This document shows positions 17,389-25,747 of a stretch of DNA of 64,000 bases, piece after piece (within the stretch, counting starts at the first letter, position 1; the number at the start of each line of letters is the position of its first letter). Position numbers and translations under genes: made by a program. The stretch is from Yinghuangia seranimata. Its GTDB lineage: Bacteria; Actinomycetota; Actinomycetes; Streptomycetales; Streptomycetaceae. The DNA lies in the NCBI RefSeq assembly GCF_029953285.1, contig NZ_JASAOI010000010.1, positions 124,001-188,000 on the forward strand, written 5' to 3'. The notes below the pieces were generated by a model, which saw nothing but the letters and a program-made list of their open reading frames with translations, was not told where the DNA came from and did no database searches.

Positions 17389-19902
17389 TCAGAGCCGGTC
17401 AACTCCGGTCACCCGAACGACCGCCCGACCCTCCTCGTCCGACGCCTCAAGGTCGACCTCGGCGCTGATGCCCCAGTCGTGGTCGCCGGCCGGGTCGTCG
17501 AAGATCTGGCGTACGGTCCAGCCGCCCTGCTCCTCCTCGATGAGCAGCATCTTCGGCCCGCGCGCGTCCGGCCCGGTGCCCAGCTCGGCGTGCTCCGCGT
17601 AGTACTCCCCCATCGCCGCGGACCACCGGTCGGCGTCCCAGCCCGCCTCGCCGTCCAGCTCGCCCAGGTCGAACCAGCGCCGCAGGGCGGCCAGTTCGAC
17701 GCGCCGGAACAGCGCGTTGCGGACCAGCACCTTGAAGGCGCGCGCGTTGGACGTGACCGGCCTGGTCTTCTCCTCCAGCACGTCGGGCCCCGCCGCGACC
17801 GCCTCCGGATTGGCCAGCTGCTCCCACTCGTCCAGGAGGCTGGAGTCGACCTGCCGGACGATCTCGCCGAGCCACTCGATCAGGTCGAGCAGCTCGTCGG
17901 TCTTCAGGTCGTCGGGGACCGTCTGCTGGAGCGCCTTGTACGCGCTCGCGAGGTACCGCAGGACGATGCCCTCGGCGCGCGCCAGCTCGTAGAAGTTCGT
18001 GAACTCCACGAACGTCATGGCCTGCTCGTACATCGTCCGCACGATCGACTTCGGGCTCAGCTCGTGGTCGCCGACCCACGGGTGCCCCGTGCGGTAGACC
18101 TCGTACGCGTGCGAGAGCAGCTCCTCCAGCGGCTTCTCGTACGTGATGTCCTGGAGCCGCTCCATGCGCTCCTCGTACTCGATGCCGTCGGCCTTCATCT
18201 GGTAGACGGCCTCGCCGCGCGCCTTGTTCTGCTGCGCGGCGAGGATCTGCCGCGGGTCGTCGAGGGTCGCCTCGACGACGGAGACCAGGTCGAGCGCGTA
18301 GGACGGCGACTCGCGGTCGAGCAGTTCGAAGGCGGCCAGCGCGAACGTGGACAGCGGCTGGTTGAGCGCGAAGTTCTCCTGCAGGTCGACGGTGAGCCGC
18401 ACGATGCGGCCCTCGGCGTCGGGCGCCTCCAGGCGTTCGACGACGCTGCCGTCGACGAGCGAGCGGTAGATCTGGACCGCGCTGCGGATGTGCCGGCGCT
18501 GCGCGGCGCGGTCCTCGTGGTTGTCGGTGAGCAGCCGCCGCATGGCGTGGAACGCGTTGCCGGGGCGGCCGATGACGGACAGCAGCATCGCGTGCGACAC
18601 CTTGAACCGCGAGGTGAGCGGCTCCGGCTCGGCGGTCTGGAGCCGCTCGAACGTCTCGCCGCTCCACGACACGAAGCCGTCCGGCGCCTTCTTGCGCACC
18701 ACCTTGCGGCGCTTCTTGGGGTCGTCGCCGGCCTTGGCGAGCGCGCGCAGGTTCTCGATCTCGTGCTCGGGCGCCTGGACGACGACGTGTCCGACGGTGT
18801 CGAACCCGGCCCGCCCGGCGCGGCCGGCGATCTGGTGGAACTCGCGGGCCCGCAGCCGGCGCACCCGCACGCCGTCGTACTTGGACAGCGCGGTGAACAG
18901 CACGGTGCGGATCGGCACGTTGACGCCGACACCGAGGGTGTCGGTGCCGCAGATGACCTTGAGCAGCCCGGCCTGCGCGAGCCGTTCGACGAGCCGCCGG
19001 TACTTGGGCAGCATGCCGGCGTGGTGCACGCCGATGCCGTGCTTGACCCAGCGCTCCAGGTTCCGGCCGAACTTGGTGGTGAAGCGGAAGTGGCCGATCA
19101 GGTCGGCGATCGCCTTCTTCTCCTCCTTGGAGGCCAGGTTGATGCTCATCAGCGACGAGGCCCGCTCGACCGCGGCGGCCTGCGTGAAGTGCACGACGTA
19201 GACCGGCGCCTGGCCGACCCGCATCAGCTCCTCGAGCGTCTCGTGGATGGGCGTCGTCACGTACTCGTACGTGAGCGGCACCGGCCGGACCGCCGAGCGC
19301 ACGACCGCGGTGGCCCGCCCGGTGCGCCGGGTCAGGTCCTCCTCGAACCGCGTGACGTCGCCGAGCGTCGCGGACATCAGGACGAACTGGGCGTGCGGCA
19401 GCTCGATGAGCGGGATCTGCCAGGCCCAGCCGCGGTCGGGCTCGGCGTAGAAGTGGAACTCGTCCATGACGACCTGGCCGACGTCGGCCTCGGCGCCGTC
19501 GCGCAGCGCGATCTGGGCGAGCACCTCCGCGGTGCAGCAGATGATCGGCGCGGTGGCGTTGACGCTGGCGTCGCCGGTCATCATGCCGACGTTGGACGTC
19601 CCGAAGACCTTGACCAGGTCGAAGAACTTCTCGGAGACCAGCGCCTTGATCGGCGCGGTGTAGAAGGTGCGCACGCCGCGCGAGAGGGCGTAGTAGTGCG
19701 CGCCCACGGCGACGAGCGACTTCCCCGACCCGGTCGGCGTGCTCAGGATGACGTTCGCGCCGGAGACGACCTCGATCAGCGCCTCCTCCTGCGCCGGGTA
19801 CAGCGTGATCCCGCGCTCCTCCGTCCACGCGGAGAAGGCCTCGAAGAGGCTGTCGGGATCGGTGTCGGAGGGGAGCCGGTCGATGAGGTTCACGCCCCCC
19901 AT
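17389..19902 (-). CDS. Superfamily 2 DEAD/DEAH helicase with DUF3516 C-terminus
   Basis: An 837-residue helicase. Walker A is STPTGSGKS (residues about 54-62), motif II DEFHFY (about 147), motif III SATLGD, and motif VI QIAGRAGRAG. The C-terminal half, with Lys-rich DDPKKRRKVVRKKAPDG and later WVGDHELSPKSIVRTMYEQAM, fits the DUF3516 helicases widespread in actinobacteria, whose RNA or DNA substrate is not settled. The ATG at 19902 and a GTG at 19893 are both possible starts. A metallophosphoesterase gene lies 33 bases upstream on the same strand, suggesting an operon. Confidence 0.9.
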   Translation of the reverse strand: MGGVNLIDRLPSDTDPDSLFEAFSAWTEERGITLYPAQEEALIEVVSGANVILSTPTGSGKSLVAVGAHYYALSRGVRTFYTAPIKALVSEKFFDLVKVFGTSNVGMMTGDASVNATAPIICCTAEVLAQIALRDGAEADVGQVVMDEFHFYAEPDRGWAWQIPLIELPHAQFVLMSATLGDVTRFEEDLTRRTGRATAVVRSAVRPVPLTYEYVTTPIHETLEELMRVGQAPVYVVHFTQAAAVERASSLMSINLASKEEKKAIADLIGHFRFTTKFGRNLERWVKHGIGVHHAGMLPKYRRLVERLAQAGLLKVICGTDTLGVGVNVPIRTVLFTALSKYDGVRVRRLRAREFHQIAGRAGRAGFDTVGHVVVQAPEHEIENLRALAKAGDDPKKRRKVVRKKAPDGFVSWSGETFERLQTAEPEPLTSRFKVSHAMLLSVIGRPGNAFHAMRRLLTDNHEDRAAQRRHIRSAVQIYRSLVDGSVVERLEAPDAEGRIVRLTVDLQENFALNQPLSTFALAAFELLDRESPSYALDLVSVVEATLDDPRQILAAQQNKARGEAVYQMKADGIEYEERMERLQDITYEKPLEELLSHAYEVYRTGHPWVGDHELSPKSIVRTMYEQAMTFVEFTNFYELARAEGIVLRYLASAYKALQQTVPDDLKTDELLDLIEWLGEIVRQVDSSLLDEWEQLANPEAVAAGPDVLEEKTRPVTSNARAFKVLVRNALFRRVELAALRRWFDLGELDGEAGWDADRWSAAMGEYYAEHAELGTGPDARGPKMLLIEEEQGGWTVRQIFDDPAGDHDWGISAEVDLEASDEEGRAVVRVTGVDRL

Positions 19903-19935
19903 CCTGCCTGGTCGCCGCCGCGCGGGGCGACCGGG

Positions 19936-20733
19936 TCAGCGGGTCAGTACGACCACGCGTCCGTCGACGTTGACGACGTGGCCGCCGCCGAGCCGGGCCA
20001 GCGGGCGGTCCCAGTGCACGTGGCCGCACACGGTCAGGGCGGGCGAGGTGTCGTCGGCGAGCCGACCGCCGATGACCGGGTTGCCGTACTGCTCGCGGCG
20101 CACGCCGGGCGGGCCCTCGTGCAGCACGAGCACCTCGGGGTGGGCCTTGCCGACCTCGGCGAGCAGGGCGAGGAACTCGTCCTCGGCGCGCCGGTCGGTG
20201 CGCCGAGGGTCGCCTATGACGCCGCTGACGCCGCCGAAGCGGATGCCGCCGTGCTCGACGCAGTCGCCGTCGAGCAGTGCGGCGGAGCCGCCGAGCCCGG
20301 CGACCTCCTCGGCGGTGAGCAGGTCGTGGTTGCCGGCGACGCCGACGATCCAGGCGCAGCCGGCGGCGGCGAAGGCCAGCCACACGTCGAGCACCTCGCC
20401 GGACGCGCCGCGCCGGTTGGCGCGCGGTGCCGAGTACAGGTCGCCGGCGAGGACGACGCCGGTGCGGTCGAGCGGCGGCAGGACGCCGGCGCCCGACCAG
20501 ACGGTCATGTGGTCGGCGAGCGCGATGCCGAGCAGCACGTCGTCGCCGCCGTAGGGGGACGGCGCGATGCCCTGGAGGTCGCCGGTGAGGACCACGGCGT
20601 CGACGCCGTCGGGCAGCGTGTCGACGCGGATCTGCTCGACGGTGAGCAGCGCGCTCTCGGTCCCGCCGCCACGGCGGGCCCGCAGGTATCGGACCTGGGT
20701 GACCGGCTCCACTTTGCCGTTGAGAACGCGCAT
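19936..20733 (-). CDS. Calcineurin-like metallophosphoesterase
   Basis: A 265-residue phosphoesterase. The metal-binding blocks are VVLTGDLQG, VVLAGDLYS, VGVAGNHDLLT and the late VCGHVHWDRPL, giving the Asp, Asn-His and Gly-His-x-His residues of the family. The substrate is unknown. ATG at 20733 is used; a GTG three codons upstream (20742) is an alternative. It probably heads a two-gene unit with the downstream helicase, whose start is only 33 bases away, hinting at a nucleic-acid role. Confidence 0.85.
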   Translation of the reverse strand: MRVLNGKVEPVTQVRYLRARRGGGTESALLTVEQIRVDTLPDGVDAVVLTGDLQGIAPSPYGGDDVLLGIALADHMTVWSGAGVLPPLDRTGVVLAGDLYSAPRANRRGASGEVLDVWLAFAAAGCAWIVGVAGNHDLLTAEEVAGLGGSAALLDGDCVEHGGIRFGGVSGVIGDPRRTDRRAEDEFLALLAEVGKAHPEVLVLHEGPPGVRREQYGNPVIGGRLADDTSPALTVCGHVHWDRPLARLGGGHVVNVDGRVVVLTR

Positions 20734-20776
20734 GCACCCCACGGTACGGCGTCGCCGCCGGTACGTGCCTTACTTG

Positions 20777-20800
20777 ATCAACATCGAAATCAACATCGAA
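20777..20800. repeat. Perfect 12-base tandem repeat upstream of the phosphoesterase gene
   Basis: ATCAACATCGAA occurs twice back to back (20777-20788 and 20789-20800). It is AT-rich against its GC-rich surroundings and lies about 45 bases upstream of the minus-strand phosphoesterase start. It could be a pair of regulator sites near the operon promoter; no matching known operator was recognised. Confidence 0.6.
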
Positions 20801-20881
20801 CGTTCAGCGGATCGTCGCCCGGCACCCGTAGCGGGAGCCGGGCCAAGCATGTTGACGGAACGTCAGAACCCGGGCGGCGGC

Positions 20882-21826
20882 TCAGACCACGAAGACCGTC
20901 TTGCCCCGGGCGCCGCCGGCCTTGTTGCGGGCGACCGCGGCGGGGGCGTCGGCGAGCGGGACCTGGGCCTCGACCTCCAGCCGCAGGCGCCCGGTGTCGA
21001 GCTCCGCGGCGAGCCGTTCGAGGAGCCCGGCGGAGGCGGCGAGGTTGAAGTTGACGCCTTCGACACCGCGCGCGGCGGTGGCCGCTGGATCGGCCGCGAA
21101 GCGGGTCGTGACGGCCACGCCGCCGTCGCGCACCAGCGCGCTCATGGCGTCGAACGCGGCGGCGTCGGACACCAGGTCGACGAGTGCGTCGACGCCGTCG
21201 GGACGGTCGGCGCGGACGTGCTCGGCGAGGTCCTGGGTGAGGACGTCGACGCTCTCGGCGGCGCCCAGCGAGCCCATGCGCTGCCCCTGCGGGCCGCGGG
21301 TGGCCGCGATCACCCGCACGCCGCGGGCGGCGGCCAGCTGGGTGACGAACGAGCCGACGCCGCCGGACGCCCCGATCAGCAGCAGCGTCTGCCCGGCGCC
21401 GAGGCCCGCGGTCTCGACGAGGCTGAGCGCGGCCATGCCCGCGGTGGGGACGGCCGCGGCCTCGACGAGGGTGATGGAGGACGGCGCGAGGGCGACCGCG
21501 GCCGCCTCGGGCACGGTGACGAACTCGGCGTAGGTGCCGGTGCCGACCGGGACCTTGACGGTCTGCCCGTACACCCGGTCGCCGGTCTCGAAGGCGGTGG
21601 TGCCGGGTCCGACCGCGGCCACGATGCCGGCGAAGTCGACGCCCATGACGAGCGGGAAGGTGTGCTCGGCGTCGGCCATCGCGGTGCCGTCGGCGACCTT
21701 CCAGTCGAACGGGTTGAGCCCGGCGCCGGAGACCTTGACCAGCACCTCGCCCGGGCCCGCCTCGGGCACGGGGACGTCGACGAGCTCGGGTGCGGCCCCC
21801 AGCTGCATGACGGCGACTGCGCGCAC
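20882..21826 (-). CDS. NADP-dependent quinone/zinc-type oxidoreductase
   Basis: A 314-residue medium-chain dehydrogenase of the quinone oxidoreductase subgroup. The N-terminal GroES-like domain has GAGLNPFDWKVADG, and the Rossmann motif is LLIGASGGVGSFVTQLAA. Structural and catalytic zinc ligands are absent, as in zeta-crystallin-like enzymes. The GTG at 21826 is chosen because GAGGAG lies six bases upstream; an ATG seven codons earlier overlaps that site. The natural substrate is unknown. It is followed by the 138-base gap holding the tandem repeat. Confidence 0.88.
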   Translation of the reverse strand: MRAVAVMQLGAAPELVDVPVPEAGPGEVLVKVSGAGLNPFDWKVADGTAMADAEHTFPLVMGVDFAGIVAAVGPGTTAFETGDRVYGQTVKVPVGTGTYAEFVTVPEAAAVALAPSSITLVEAAAVPTAGMAALSLVETAGLGAGQTLLLIGASGGVGSFVTQLAAARGVRVIAATRGPQGQRMGSLGAAESVDVLTQDLAEHVRADRPDGVDALVDLVSDAAAFDAMSALVRDGGVAVTTRFAADPAATAARGVEGVNFNLAASAGLLERLAAELDTGRLRLEVEAQVPLADAPAAVARNKAGGARGKTVFVV

Positions 21827-21900
21827 GGGGTTCTCCTCGGGTTTCATCGCGCACAGCGACCGGCCGCACGCGGAACGTGTCCGACCCGGCCATCTTCACC

Positions 21901-21939
21901 CGGGCCCGCCGATCGCGCAGCGCGTGCGGCGCGGGCCCG
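21901..21939 (-). terminator. Probable hairpin terminator after the DUF6629 gene
   Basis: CGGGCCCGC (21901-21909) and GCGGGCCCG (21931-21939) are perfect reverse complements around a GC-rich loop. The stem lies just beyond the minus-strand stop at 21950. Stem and loop are compact but there is no T-tract. Confidence 0.45.
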
Positions 21940-21949
21940 CGCGCGGCGG

Positions 21950-22642
21950 TCAGGATCCCGCGCGCACCGTCCCGAGCGCGCGGTCCCCGGCCTGCTTCCG
22001 CTCGCTCGGCCGTCCTCGCACCCAAGCGAGCAGCATCACGGACCCGACGGCGGCGAGCGCGCACCACGTCGAGGCGAACTCGACGGTCCACATCCAGGCG
22101 CAGAACGCCGCGCCGAGCGCGCCCACCACGCCGAAGCGCACCAACGGGCGGTCCCCGGAGGCGAGCAGGGCCCCGAGGGTGGCGACCAGGTAGGCGGCGA
22201 TGACGAGATGGGCGTTCGGTATGCCTATGGAGTACTGCACGGTGTGTCCGTGTATGTGCGCGTCGACGCCGCGCTCCCACTGCGCCTTCGCGAGCGCGGC
22301 GGACGCCACCGCACCCACCGCGAACAGCCCGCCGAGCAAGCGCCTTCTGCCGGGCCCGGATTGCGGCCACACGGCGAGCAGCACGCCGAGCGGCACCATG
22401 AACGGCAGCAGCGGGAAGGCTATGAAGGCCCAGACGTTGCGGGCGAGTTCCGCGACGCCGTCGGAGACCTCGCCCTCCTCGCCGCGCCACACCACGGCCT
22501 CGATCAGCTGGTGGGCGCCGAGGACGAGCGGCACCGCGGCCAACACGGCGTCACGGGGCCGTCGTACGCAAGCCAGGGTCGCGATCCCCACGGCACTGAC
22601 GACGGTTCCTGCGACGGTGTCCGCAGTGGCACTCCAGCACAT
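21950..22642 (-). CDS. DUF6629-type integral membrane protein
   Basis: A 230-residue membrane protein beginning MCWSATADTVAG, a start typical of the DUF6629 family. It has about seven hydrophobic spans, for example VVSAVGIATLACV and WAFIAFPLLPFMVPLGVLLAVW, and conserved polar residues in GAHQLIEAVVWR and HGHTVQYSIGIPNAH. Function is unknown. The ATG at 22642 follows GGGAGAG at moderate spacing. It is divergent from osmC, with a 16-base palindrome in the shared region. Confidence 0.8.
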   Translation of the reverse strand: MCWSATADTVAGTVVSAVGIATLACVRRPRDAVLAAVPLVLGAHQLIEAVVWRGEEGEVSDGVAELARNVWAFIAFPLLPFMVPLGVLLAVWPQSGPGRRRLLGGLFAVGAVASAALAKAQWERGVDAHIHGHTVQYSIGIPNAHLVIAAYLVATLGALLASGDRPLVRFGVVGALGAAFCAWMWTVEFASTWCALAAVGSVMLLAWVRGRPSERKQAGDRALGTVRAGS

Positions 22643-22684
22643 GTGTTCCGACTCTCCCGTTGGTTCCTTCCAGCCTGTCACGGA

Positions 22685-22700
22685 GCGCACCCGGGTGCGC
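22685..22700. promoter_or_regulatory. Perfect 16-base palindrome between divergent genes
   Basis: GCGCACCC is followed immediately by its reverse complement GGGTGCGC. The site lies between the DUF6629 gene and osmC, where it could bind a regulator of either. No regulator gene is adjacent, and the role is inferred from symmetry only. Confidence 0.35.
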
Positions 22701-22784
22701 GGGCGGGCTCGGGTGTCCGGGCCGCCGACCTGCGGCGTATACATGGACGTCCGATCACGCGACGTCACGCCAGGAGGTCCCGCC

Positions 22785-23267
22785 ATGGCAGCGCACTCCC
22801 CCGAGCACCACTACTCGGTCGAGATCGAGTGGACCGGAAACACCGGAGAAGGCACCGTCAACTACCGCGGCTACAGCCGCGACCACGACGTCCGCATTCC
22901 CGGGAAGCCGGTGCTTCTCGGTTCGGCCGACCCCGGATTCCGCGGCGACGCGGCCCGTTGGAACCCCGAGGACCTGCTGGTCGCGTCGCTGAGCCAGTGC
23001 CACATGCTGTGGTTCCTCGCGCTGGCCGCGCAGTCCGGTGTCGTGGTGACCGACTACCGCGACAACGCGTCGGGCGTCATGGTCACCGAGCGGGACGGCG
23101 CCGGGCAGTTCACCGAGGTCGTACTGCGTCCGCAGGTGACCGTCGCGGACCCGGCGATGGCCGCGAAGGCCGAGTCGCTGCACGTCACGGCGCACGCCAA
23201 GTGCTTCATCGCACGCTCGGTGAACTTCCCCGTACGCCACGAGCCGACCACCGTCGCGGCCTCCTGA
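22785..23267 (+). CDS. osmC: OsmC-family peroxiredoxin-like protein
   Basis: A 160-residue OsmC/Ohr-fold protein. The two redox cysteines are in SLSQCHMLWFL and AHAKCFIARSVNFPV, the usual spacing, and PEDLLVASLSQC is the family signature. Members reduce organic hydroperoxides, usually with dithiol partners. The ATG at 22785 has a strong AGGAGG at 22772-22777, seven bases upstream. It is the last protein gene before the convergent two-component pair and is followed by the possible small-RNA locus. Confidence 0.88.
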   Translation: MAAHSPEHHYSVEIEWTGNTGEGTVNYRGYSRDHDVRIPGKPVLLGSADPGFRGDAARWNPEDLLVASLSQCHMLWFLALAAQSGVVVTDYRDNASGVMVTERDGAGQFTEVVLRPQVTVADPAMAAKAESLHVTAHAKCFIARSVNFPVRHEPTTVAAS

Positions 23268-23438
23268 CCGGCCCGGGAGCCGTTTCCCGGCAGGTCGGCG
23301 GCCATCCGTCGGCTACCTGTCTGACGATCCGTCACAGGTGGGGCATAGCGCGCACCTGAGTGACCCGTTCGACTTAAGCCTTCCTTAAATCGGCCGGATC
23401 AGGTGTTCAAGCACGGCCCCAGTCGTTAACGTTGCACC

Positions 23439-23583
23439 GCAGGCCGTCCCGGAATTCACGGGGCTCCCCCCCTCCAGGGACGGCCGAGGCTCGACCCAAC
23501 CCCCCAGGGTCTGTGCCATTAGGGGATGCAATCCCCTGGCGCGGGCGCACCCACCCCCACCCGGTGCGCCCGCGCCCCTTTTT
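23439..23583 (+). ncRNA. Candidate small RNA with intrinsic terminator
   Basis: TAACGT at 23427-23432 fits a -10 element, giving a start near 23439. Three helices follow. GGCCGTCCC (23442-23450) pairs with GGGACGGCC (23477-23485). AGGGGAT (23521-23527) pairs with ATCCCCT (23531-23537), with outer GCC/GGC pairs. A perfect 13-base stem (23539-23551 with 23563-23575) is followed by CCCC and five T residues. U-tract terminators are scarce in such GC-rich genomes. The locus is 170 bases beyond osmC, so it could instead be a long 3-prime UTR. The -35 match is poor, and no known RNA family was recognised. Confidence 0.35.
23539..23583 (+). terminator. Rho-independent terminator with U-tract
   Basis: GCGCGGGCGCACC (23539-23551) pairs perfectly with GGTGCGCCCGCGC (23563-23575) around an 11-base C/A-rich loop, followed by CCCC and TTTTT (23579-23583). 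The T-tract gives it a clear plus-strand direction. It ends either the osmC transcript or the small-RNA candidate. Confidence 0.75.
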
Positions 23584-23596
23584 GCGTGCCCCGACG

Positions 23597-24970
23597 TCAG
23601 CGCGCCCCGGTCTTGCGGCGCCCGCGCCGGGCGCGCCTGGTGCGCCGCTCCGGCGGATTCCCGCCACCGGCGCCGAACCGCACCGCGACCTGCGCCCCAC
23701 CCAGCACGGAGCGTTCCAGGCGTACTTCGCCGCCGGTCGACTCGGCGACGCGGCGCACGATGTCCAGGCCGAGGCCCGTGGACCCGGCGCCGCCGGCGCT
23801 GTGCCCGCGGCGCATCGCGCCGGCCGGGTCGGCGATTCCGGCCCCGCCGTCGGCCACCAGCAGGATCACGGTGCCTTCGGCCGCCGGGCCGCCGACGTGC
23901 AGGGTGACCGCGAACGGCGTGCCCTCGGCGGTGTGCCGGAAGACGTTGCCGAGCATCGCGTCCACGGCGGCGGCCAGTTCGGCGCGCGGCACCGGCACGC
24001 GCACCGGCCCGTCGGCCTCGCGCGCGCCGTCCAGCCGCCAGTCGCGGTCCTCGTCCTCGGCGAGCGCGGACCAGAACGCCATGCGGTCGCGCACCACTTC
24101 GGCGAGGTCGCTGCCGACCGGCTCGGCGACCGCGCTGTGCCGGCGGGCGGTGAGGATGATCTGGTCGACCTCGCGCTCCAGTTGCGCGACCGCGTGCCGG
24201 GTCTGGTCGGCGACCGGGCCCTCGCCGAGCGCGGTGGCGTTGAGGCGCAGCGCGGTCAGCGGCGTGCGCAGCCGATGGGACAGGTCGGCCGCGAGTTCGC
24301 GTTCGGCGGCCATGAGTTGCTCGACGCGGTCCGCCATGGTGTTGAACGCGCTGGCGGCGTCGCGCAGTTCGGTGGGGCCCTGCGGAGTGATCCGGACGCT
24401 CAGGTCGCCGCCGCCGAGCGTCTGGGCCGCGCCCGCAAGGCCCTTGGCGGATCGGACGACGCGGGCGCCGAGCCGGTCGGCGACCACCAGCGAGCCGCCG
24501 ACGAGCGCGACCGCGACTCCGGTGAGCACCAGCCAGGCGGTGCCGACGCCGCGTTCGAGGTCGGAGCCCGGGACGTACACCTCGATCACGGTGACGTCGC
24601 CGTGGTCGAGCGCGACGGGCTGCAGCAGCGACCAGCCGTTCCCGGTGCGCACCCGGAAGGCCTGCGCGCGACCCCTGGCGCGCTCCAGGGCGGGCGCCCC
24701 GGCCCGGGGGTGGCCGACGACCCCGCCCCCGGGCAGATAGACGGCCATACGGCCGTCGGCGCCCGCGGGGACGCTCGCCAGCGCCCGGTCCAGCTTCGAC
24801 TGGTCGGCGGTGATGACGAGGGCCGGCTGGAGCGCGGCGGCCTGCCGCTCGGCGTCCGCGAAGGCCCGGTCGCGGGCGATCTCGCGCACCACCAGCCCCA
24901 GGGGTATCAGGAAGGCCAGCGCGACCATGGTCGTGACCGCGAGCGCGACGCGGACCAGGGTGCCTCTCAC
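23597..24970 (-). CDS. Sensor histidine kinase, two-component system
   Basis: A 457-residue kinase. It has an N-terminal span (VALAVTTMVALAFLIPLGLVV), an extracytoplasmic sensor of about 120 residues, a second span (AWLVLTGVAVALVGGSLVV), HAMP, an H-box DLSHRLRTPLTALRLN, an N-box LGNVFRHTAEGTP, and G-boxes DGGAGIAD and STGLGLDIV. It autophosphorylates on the H-box His and passes phosphate to the OmpR-type regulator encoded just upstream. The GTG at 24970 overlaps the regulator stop by four bases, indicating translational coupling. The stimulus is unknown. The C-terminus ends in a basic RRTRRARRGRRK tail. Confidence 0.92.
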   Translation of the reverse strand: MRGTLVRVALAVTTMVALAFLIPLGLVVREIARDRAFADAERQAAALQPALVITADQSKLDRALASVPAGADGRMAVYLPGGGVVGHPRAGAPALERARGRAQAFRVRTGNGWSLLQPVALDHGDVTVIEVYVPGSDLERGVGTAWLVLTGVAVALVGGSLVVADRLGARVVRSAKGLAGAAQTLGGGDLSVRITPQGPTELRDAASAFNTMADRVEQLMAAERELAADLSHRLRTPLTALRLNATALGEGPVADQTRHAVAQLEREVDQIILTARRHSAVAEPVGSDLAEVVRDRMAFWSALAEDEDRDWRLDGAREADGPVRVPVPRAELAAAVDAMLGNVFRHTAEGTPFAVTLHVGGPAAEGTVILLVADGGAGIADPAGAMRRGHSAGGAGSTGLGLDIVRRVAESTGGEVRLERSVLGGAQVAVRFGAGGGNPPERRTRRARRGRRKTGAR

Positions 24971-25644
24971 GCGGGAGGCTCCAGGCGGACCCCGACGCCG
25001 CGCACGGTGTGCAGGTAGCGCGGCTGTCGGGCGGTCTCGCCGAGCTTGCGGCGCAGCCAGGACAGGTGGACGTCGATGGTCTGGTCGTCGCCGTACGCCT
25101 GCCCCCACACCTCGGCGAGGATCTCGCGGCGCGGCACGACCCCGCCGGCCCGGGACGCGAGGAAGGCCAGCAGGTCGAACTCGCGGCGGGTCAGGTTGAG
25201 CGGGGCGCCGTCCAGGTCGGCCTCGCGGCGGCGGGTGTCGATGCGCAGGCCGCCGACCTGGAGCACGTCCCCGGCCGCGCGCCCGCGCGAGCGCCGGAGC
25301 ACGGCGGACATGCGCGCCCCCAGGTGCTCGCCGGAGAACGGCTTGGTGACGTAGTCGTCGGCGCCCGCGTTGAGCAGCCGCACCACCTCGGCCTCGTCGT
25401 CGCGCGCGGTGGCGATGATGACGGGCACGTCGGATATGCCGCGCAGCATCTTGAGCGCCTCGCCGCCGTCCAGGTCGGGCAGGCCCAGGTCGAGGATGAC
25501 GACGTCGAACGGATGCTGGGCGACCTCGCGGAGCGCCTCCAGCGCGGTGCCCACACTGCGTACGCCGTGGGCTTCCTGCGAGAGGTAGCGGATCAGCGCC
25601 GAGCGTACGACCTGGTCGTCTTCGACCACGAGCACCTGTGCCAT
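24967..25644 (-). CDS. OmpR/PhoB-type response regulator
   Basis: A 225-residue regulator. The receiver domain has the acidic pair in VVEDDQVV, the phospho-acceptor Asp in VVILDLGLPDLDG, the Thr in IIATARDD and Lys in VTKPF. The C-terminal winged helix ends DVHLSWLRRKLGE and YLHTVRGVGVRL. It is the first gene of the pair; the kinase GTG overlaps its stop. It is divergent from an exported protein gene about 100 bases away, a likely target. Confidence 0.93.
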   Translation of the reverse strand: MAQVLVVEDDQVVRSALIRYLSQEAHGVRSVGTALEALREVAQHPFDVVILDLGLPDLDGGEALKMLRGISDVPVIIATARDDEAEVVRLLNAGADDYVTKPFSGEHLGARMSAVLRRSRGRAAGDVLQVGGLRIDTRRREADLDGAPLNLTRREFDLLAFLASRAGGVVPRREILAEVWGQAYGDDQTIDVHLSWLRRKLGETARQPRYLHTVRGVGVRLEPPA

Positions 25645-25747
25645 GGCCCGAAACCGTATCGGGACCGGTCGCTACGCGGGCACATACGTCCGAATCCCGG
25701 TGGAAACCCGGTCCGGTACCGGGGCCCGCGAAGGGACGCGGCAGTAT

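Larger units (their letters stand above)
23268..23596 (+). other. Gap of about 330 bases with a structured RNA candidate
   Basis: The space between the osmC stop and the convergent histidine-kinase stop has no protein gene. Its left part (23360-23395) is AT-rich, including CTTAAGCCTTCCTTAA. From about 23439 it forms a run of hairpins ending in an intrinsic terminator with a T-tract; see the RNA entry. Confidence 0.5.

Noticed and set aside
17447-20737. A 1096-codon minus-strand open frame
   Set aside because: It is an Arg/Pro/Ala-rich shadow frame running antisense-in-register to the real helicase and phosphoesterase genes, which have clear motifs in other frames.
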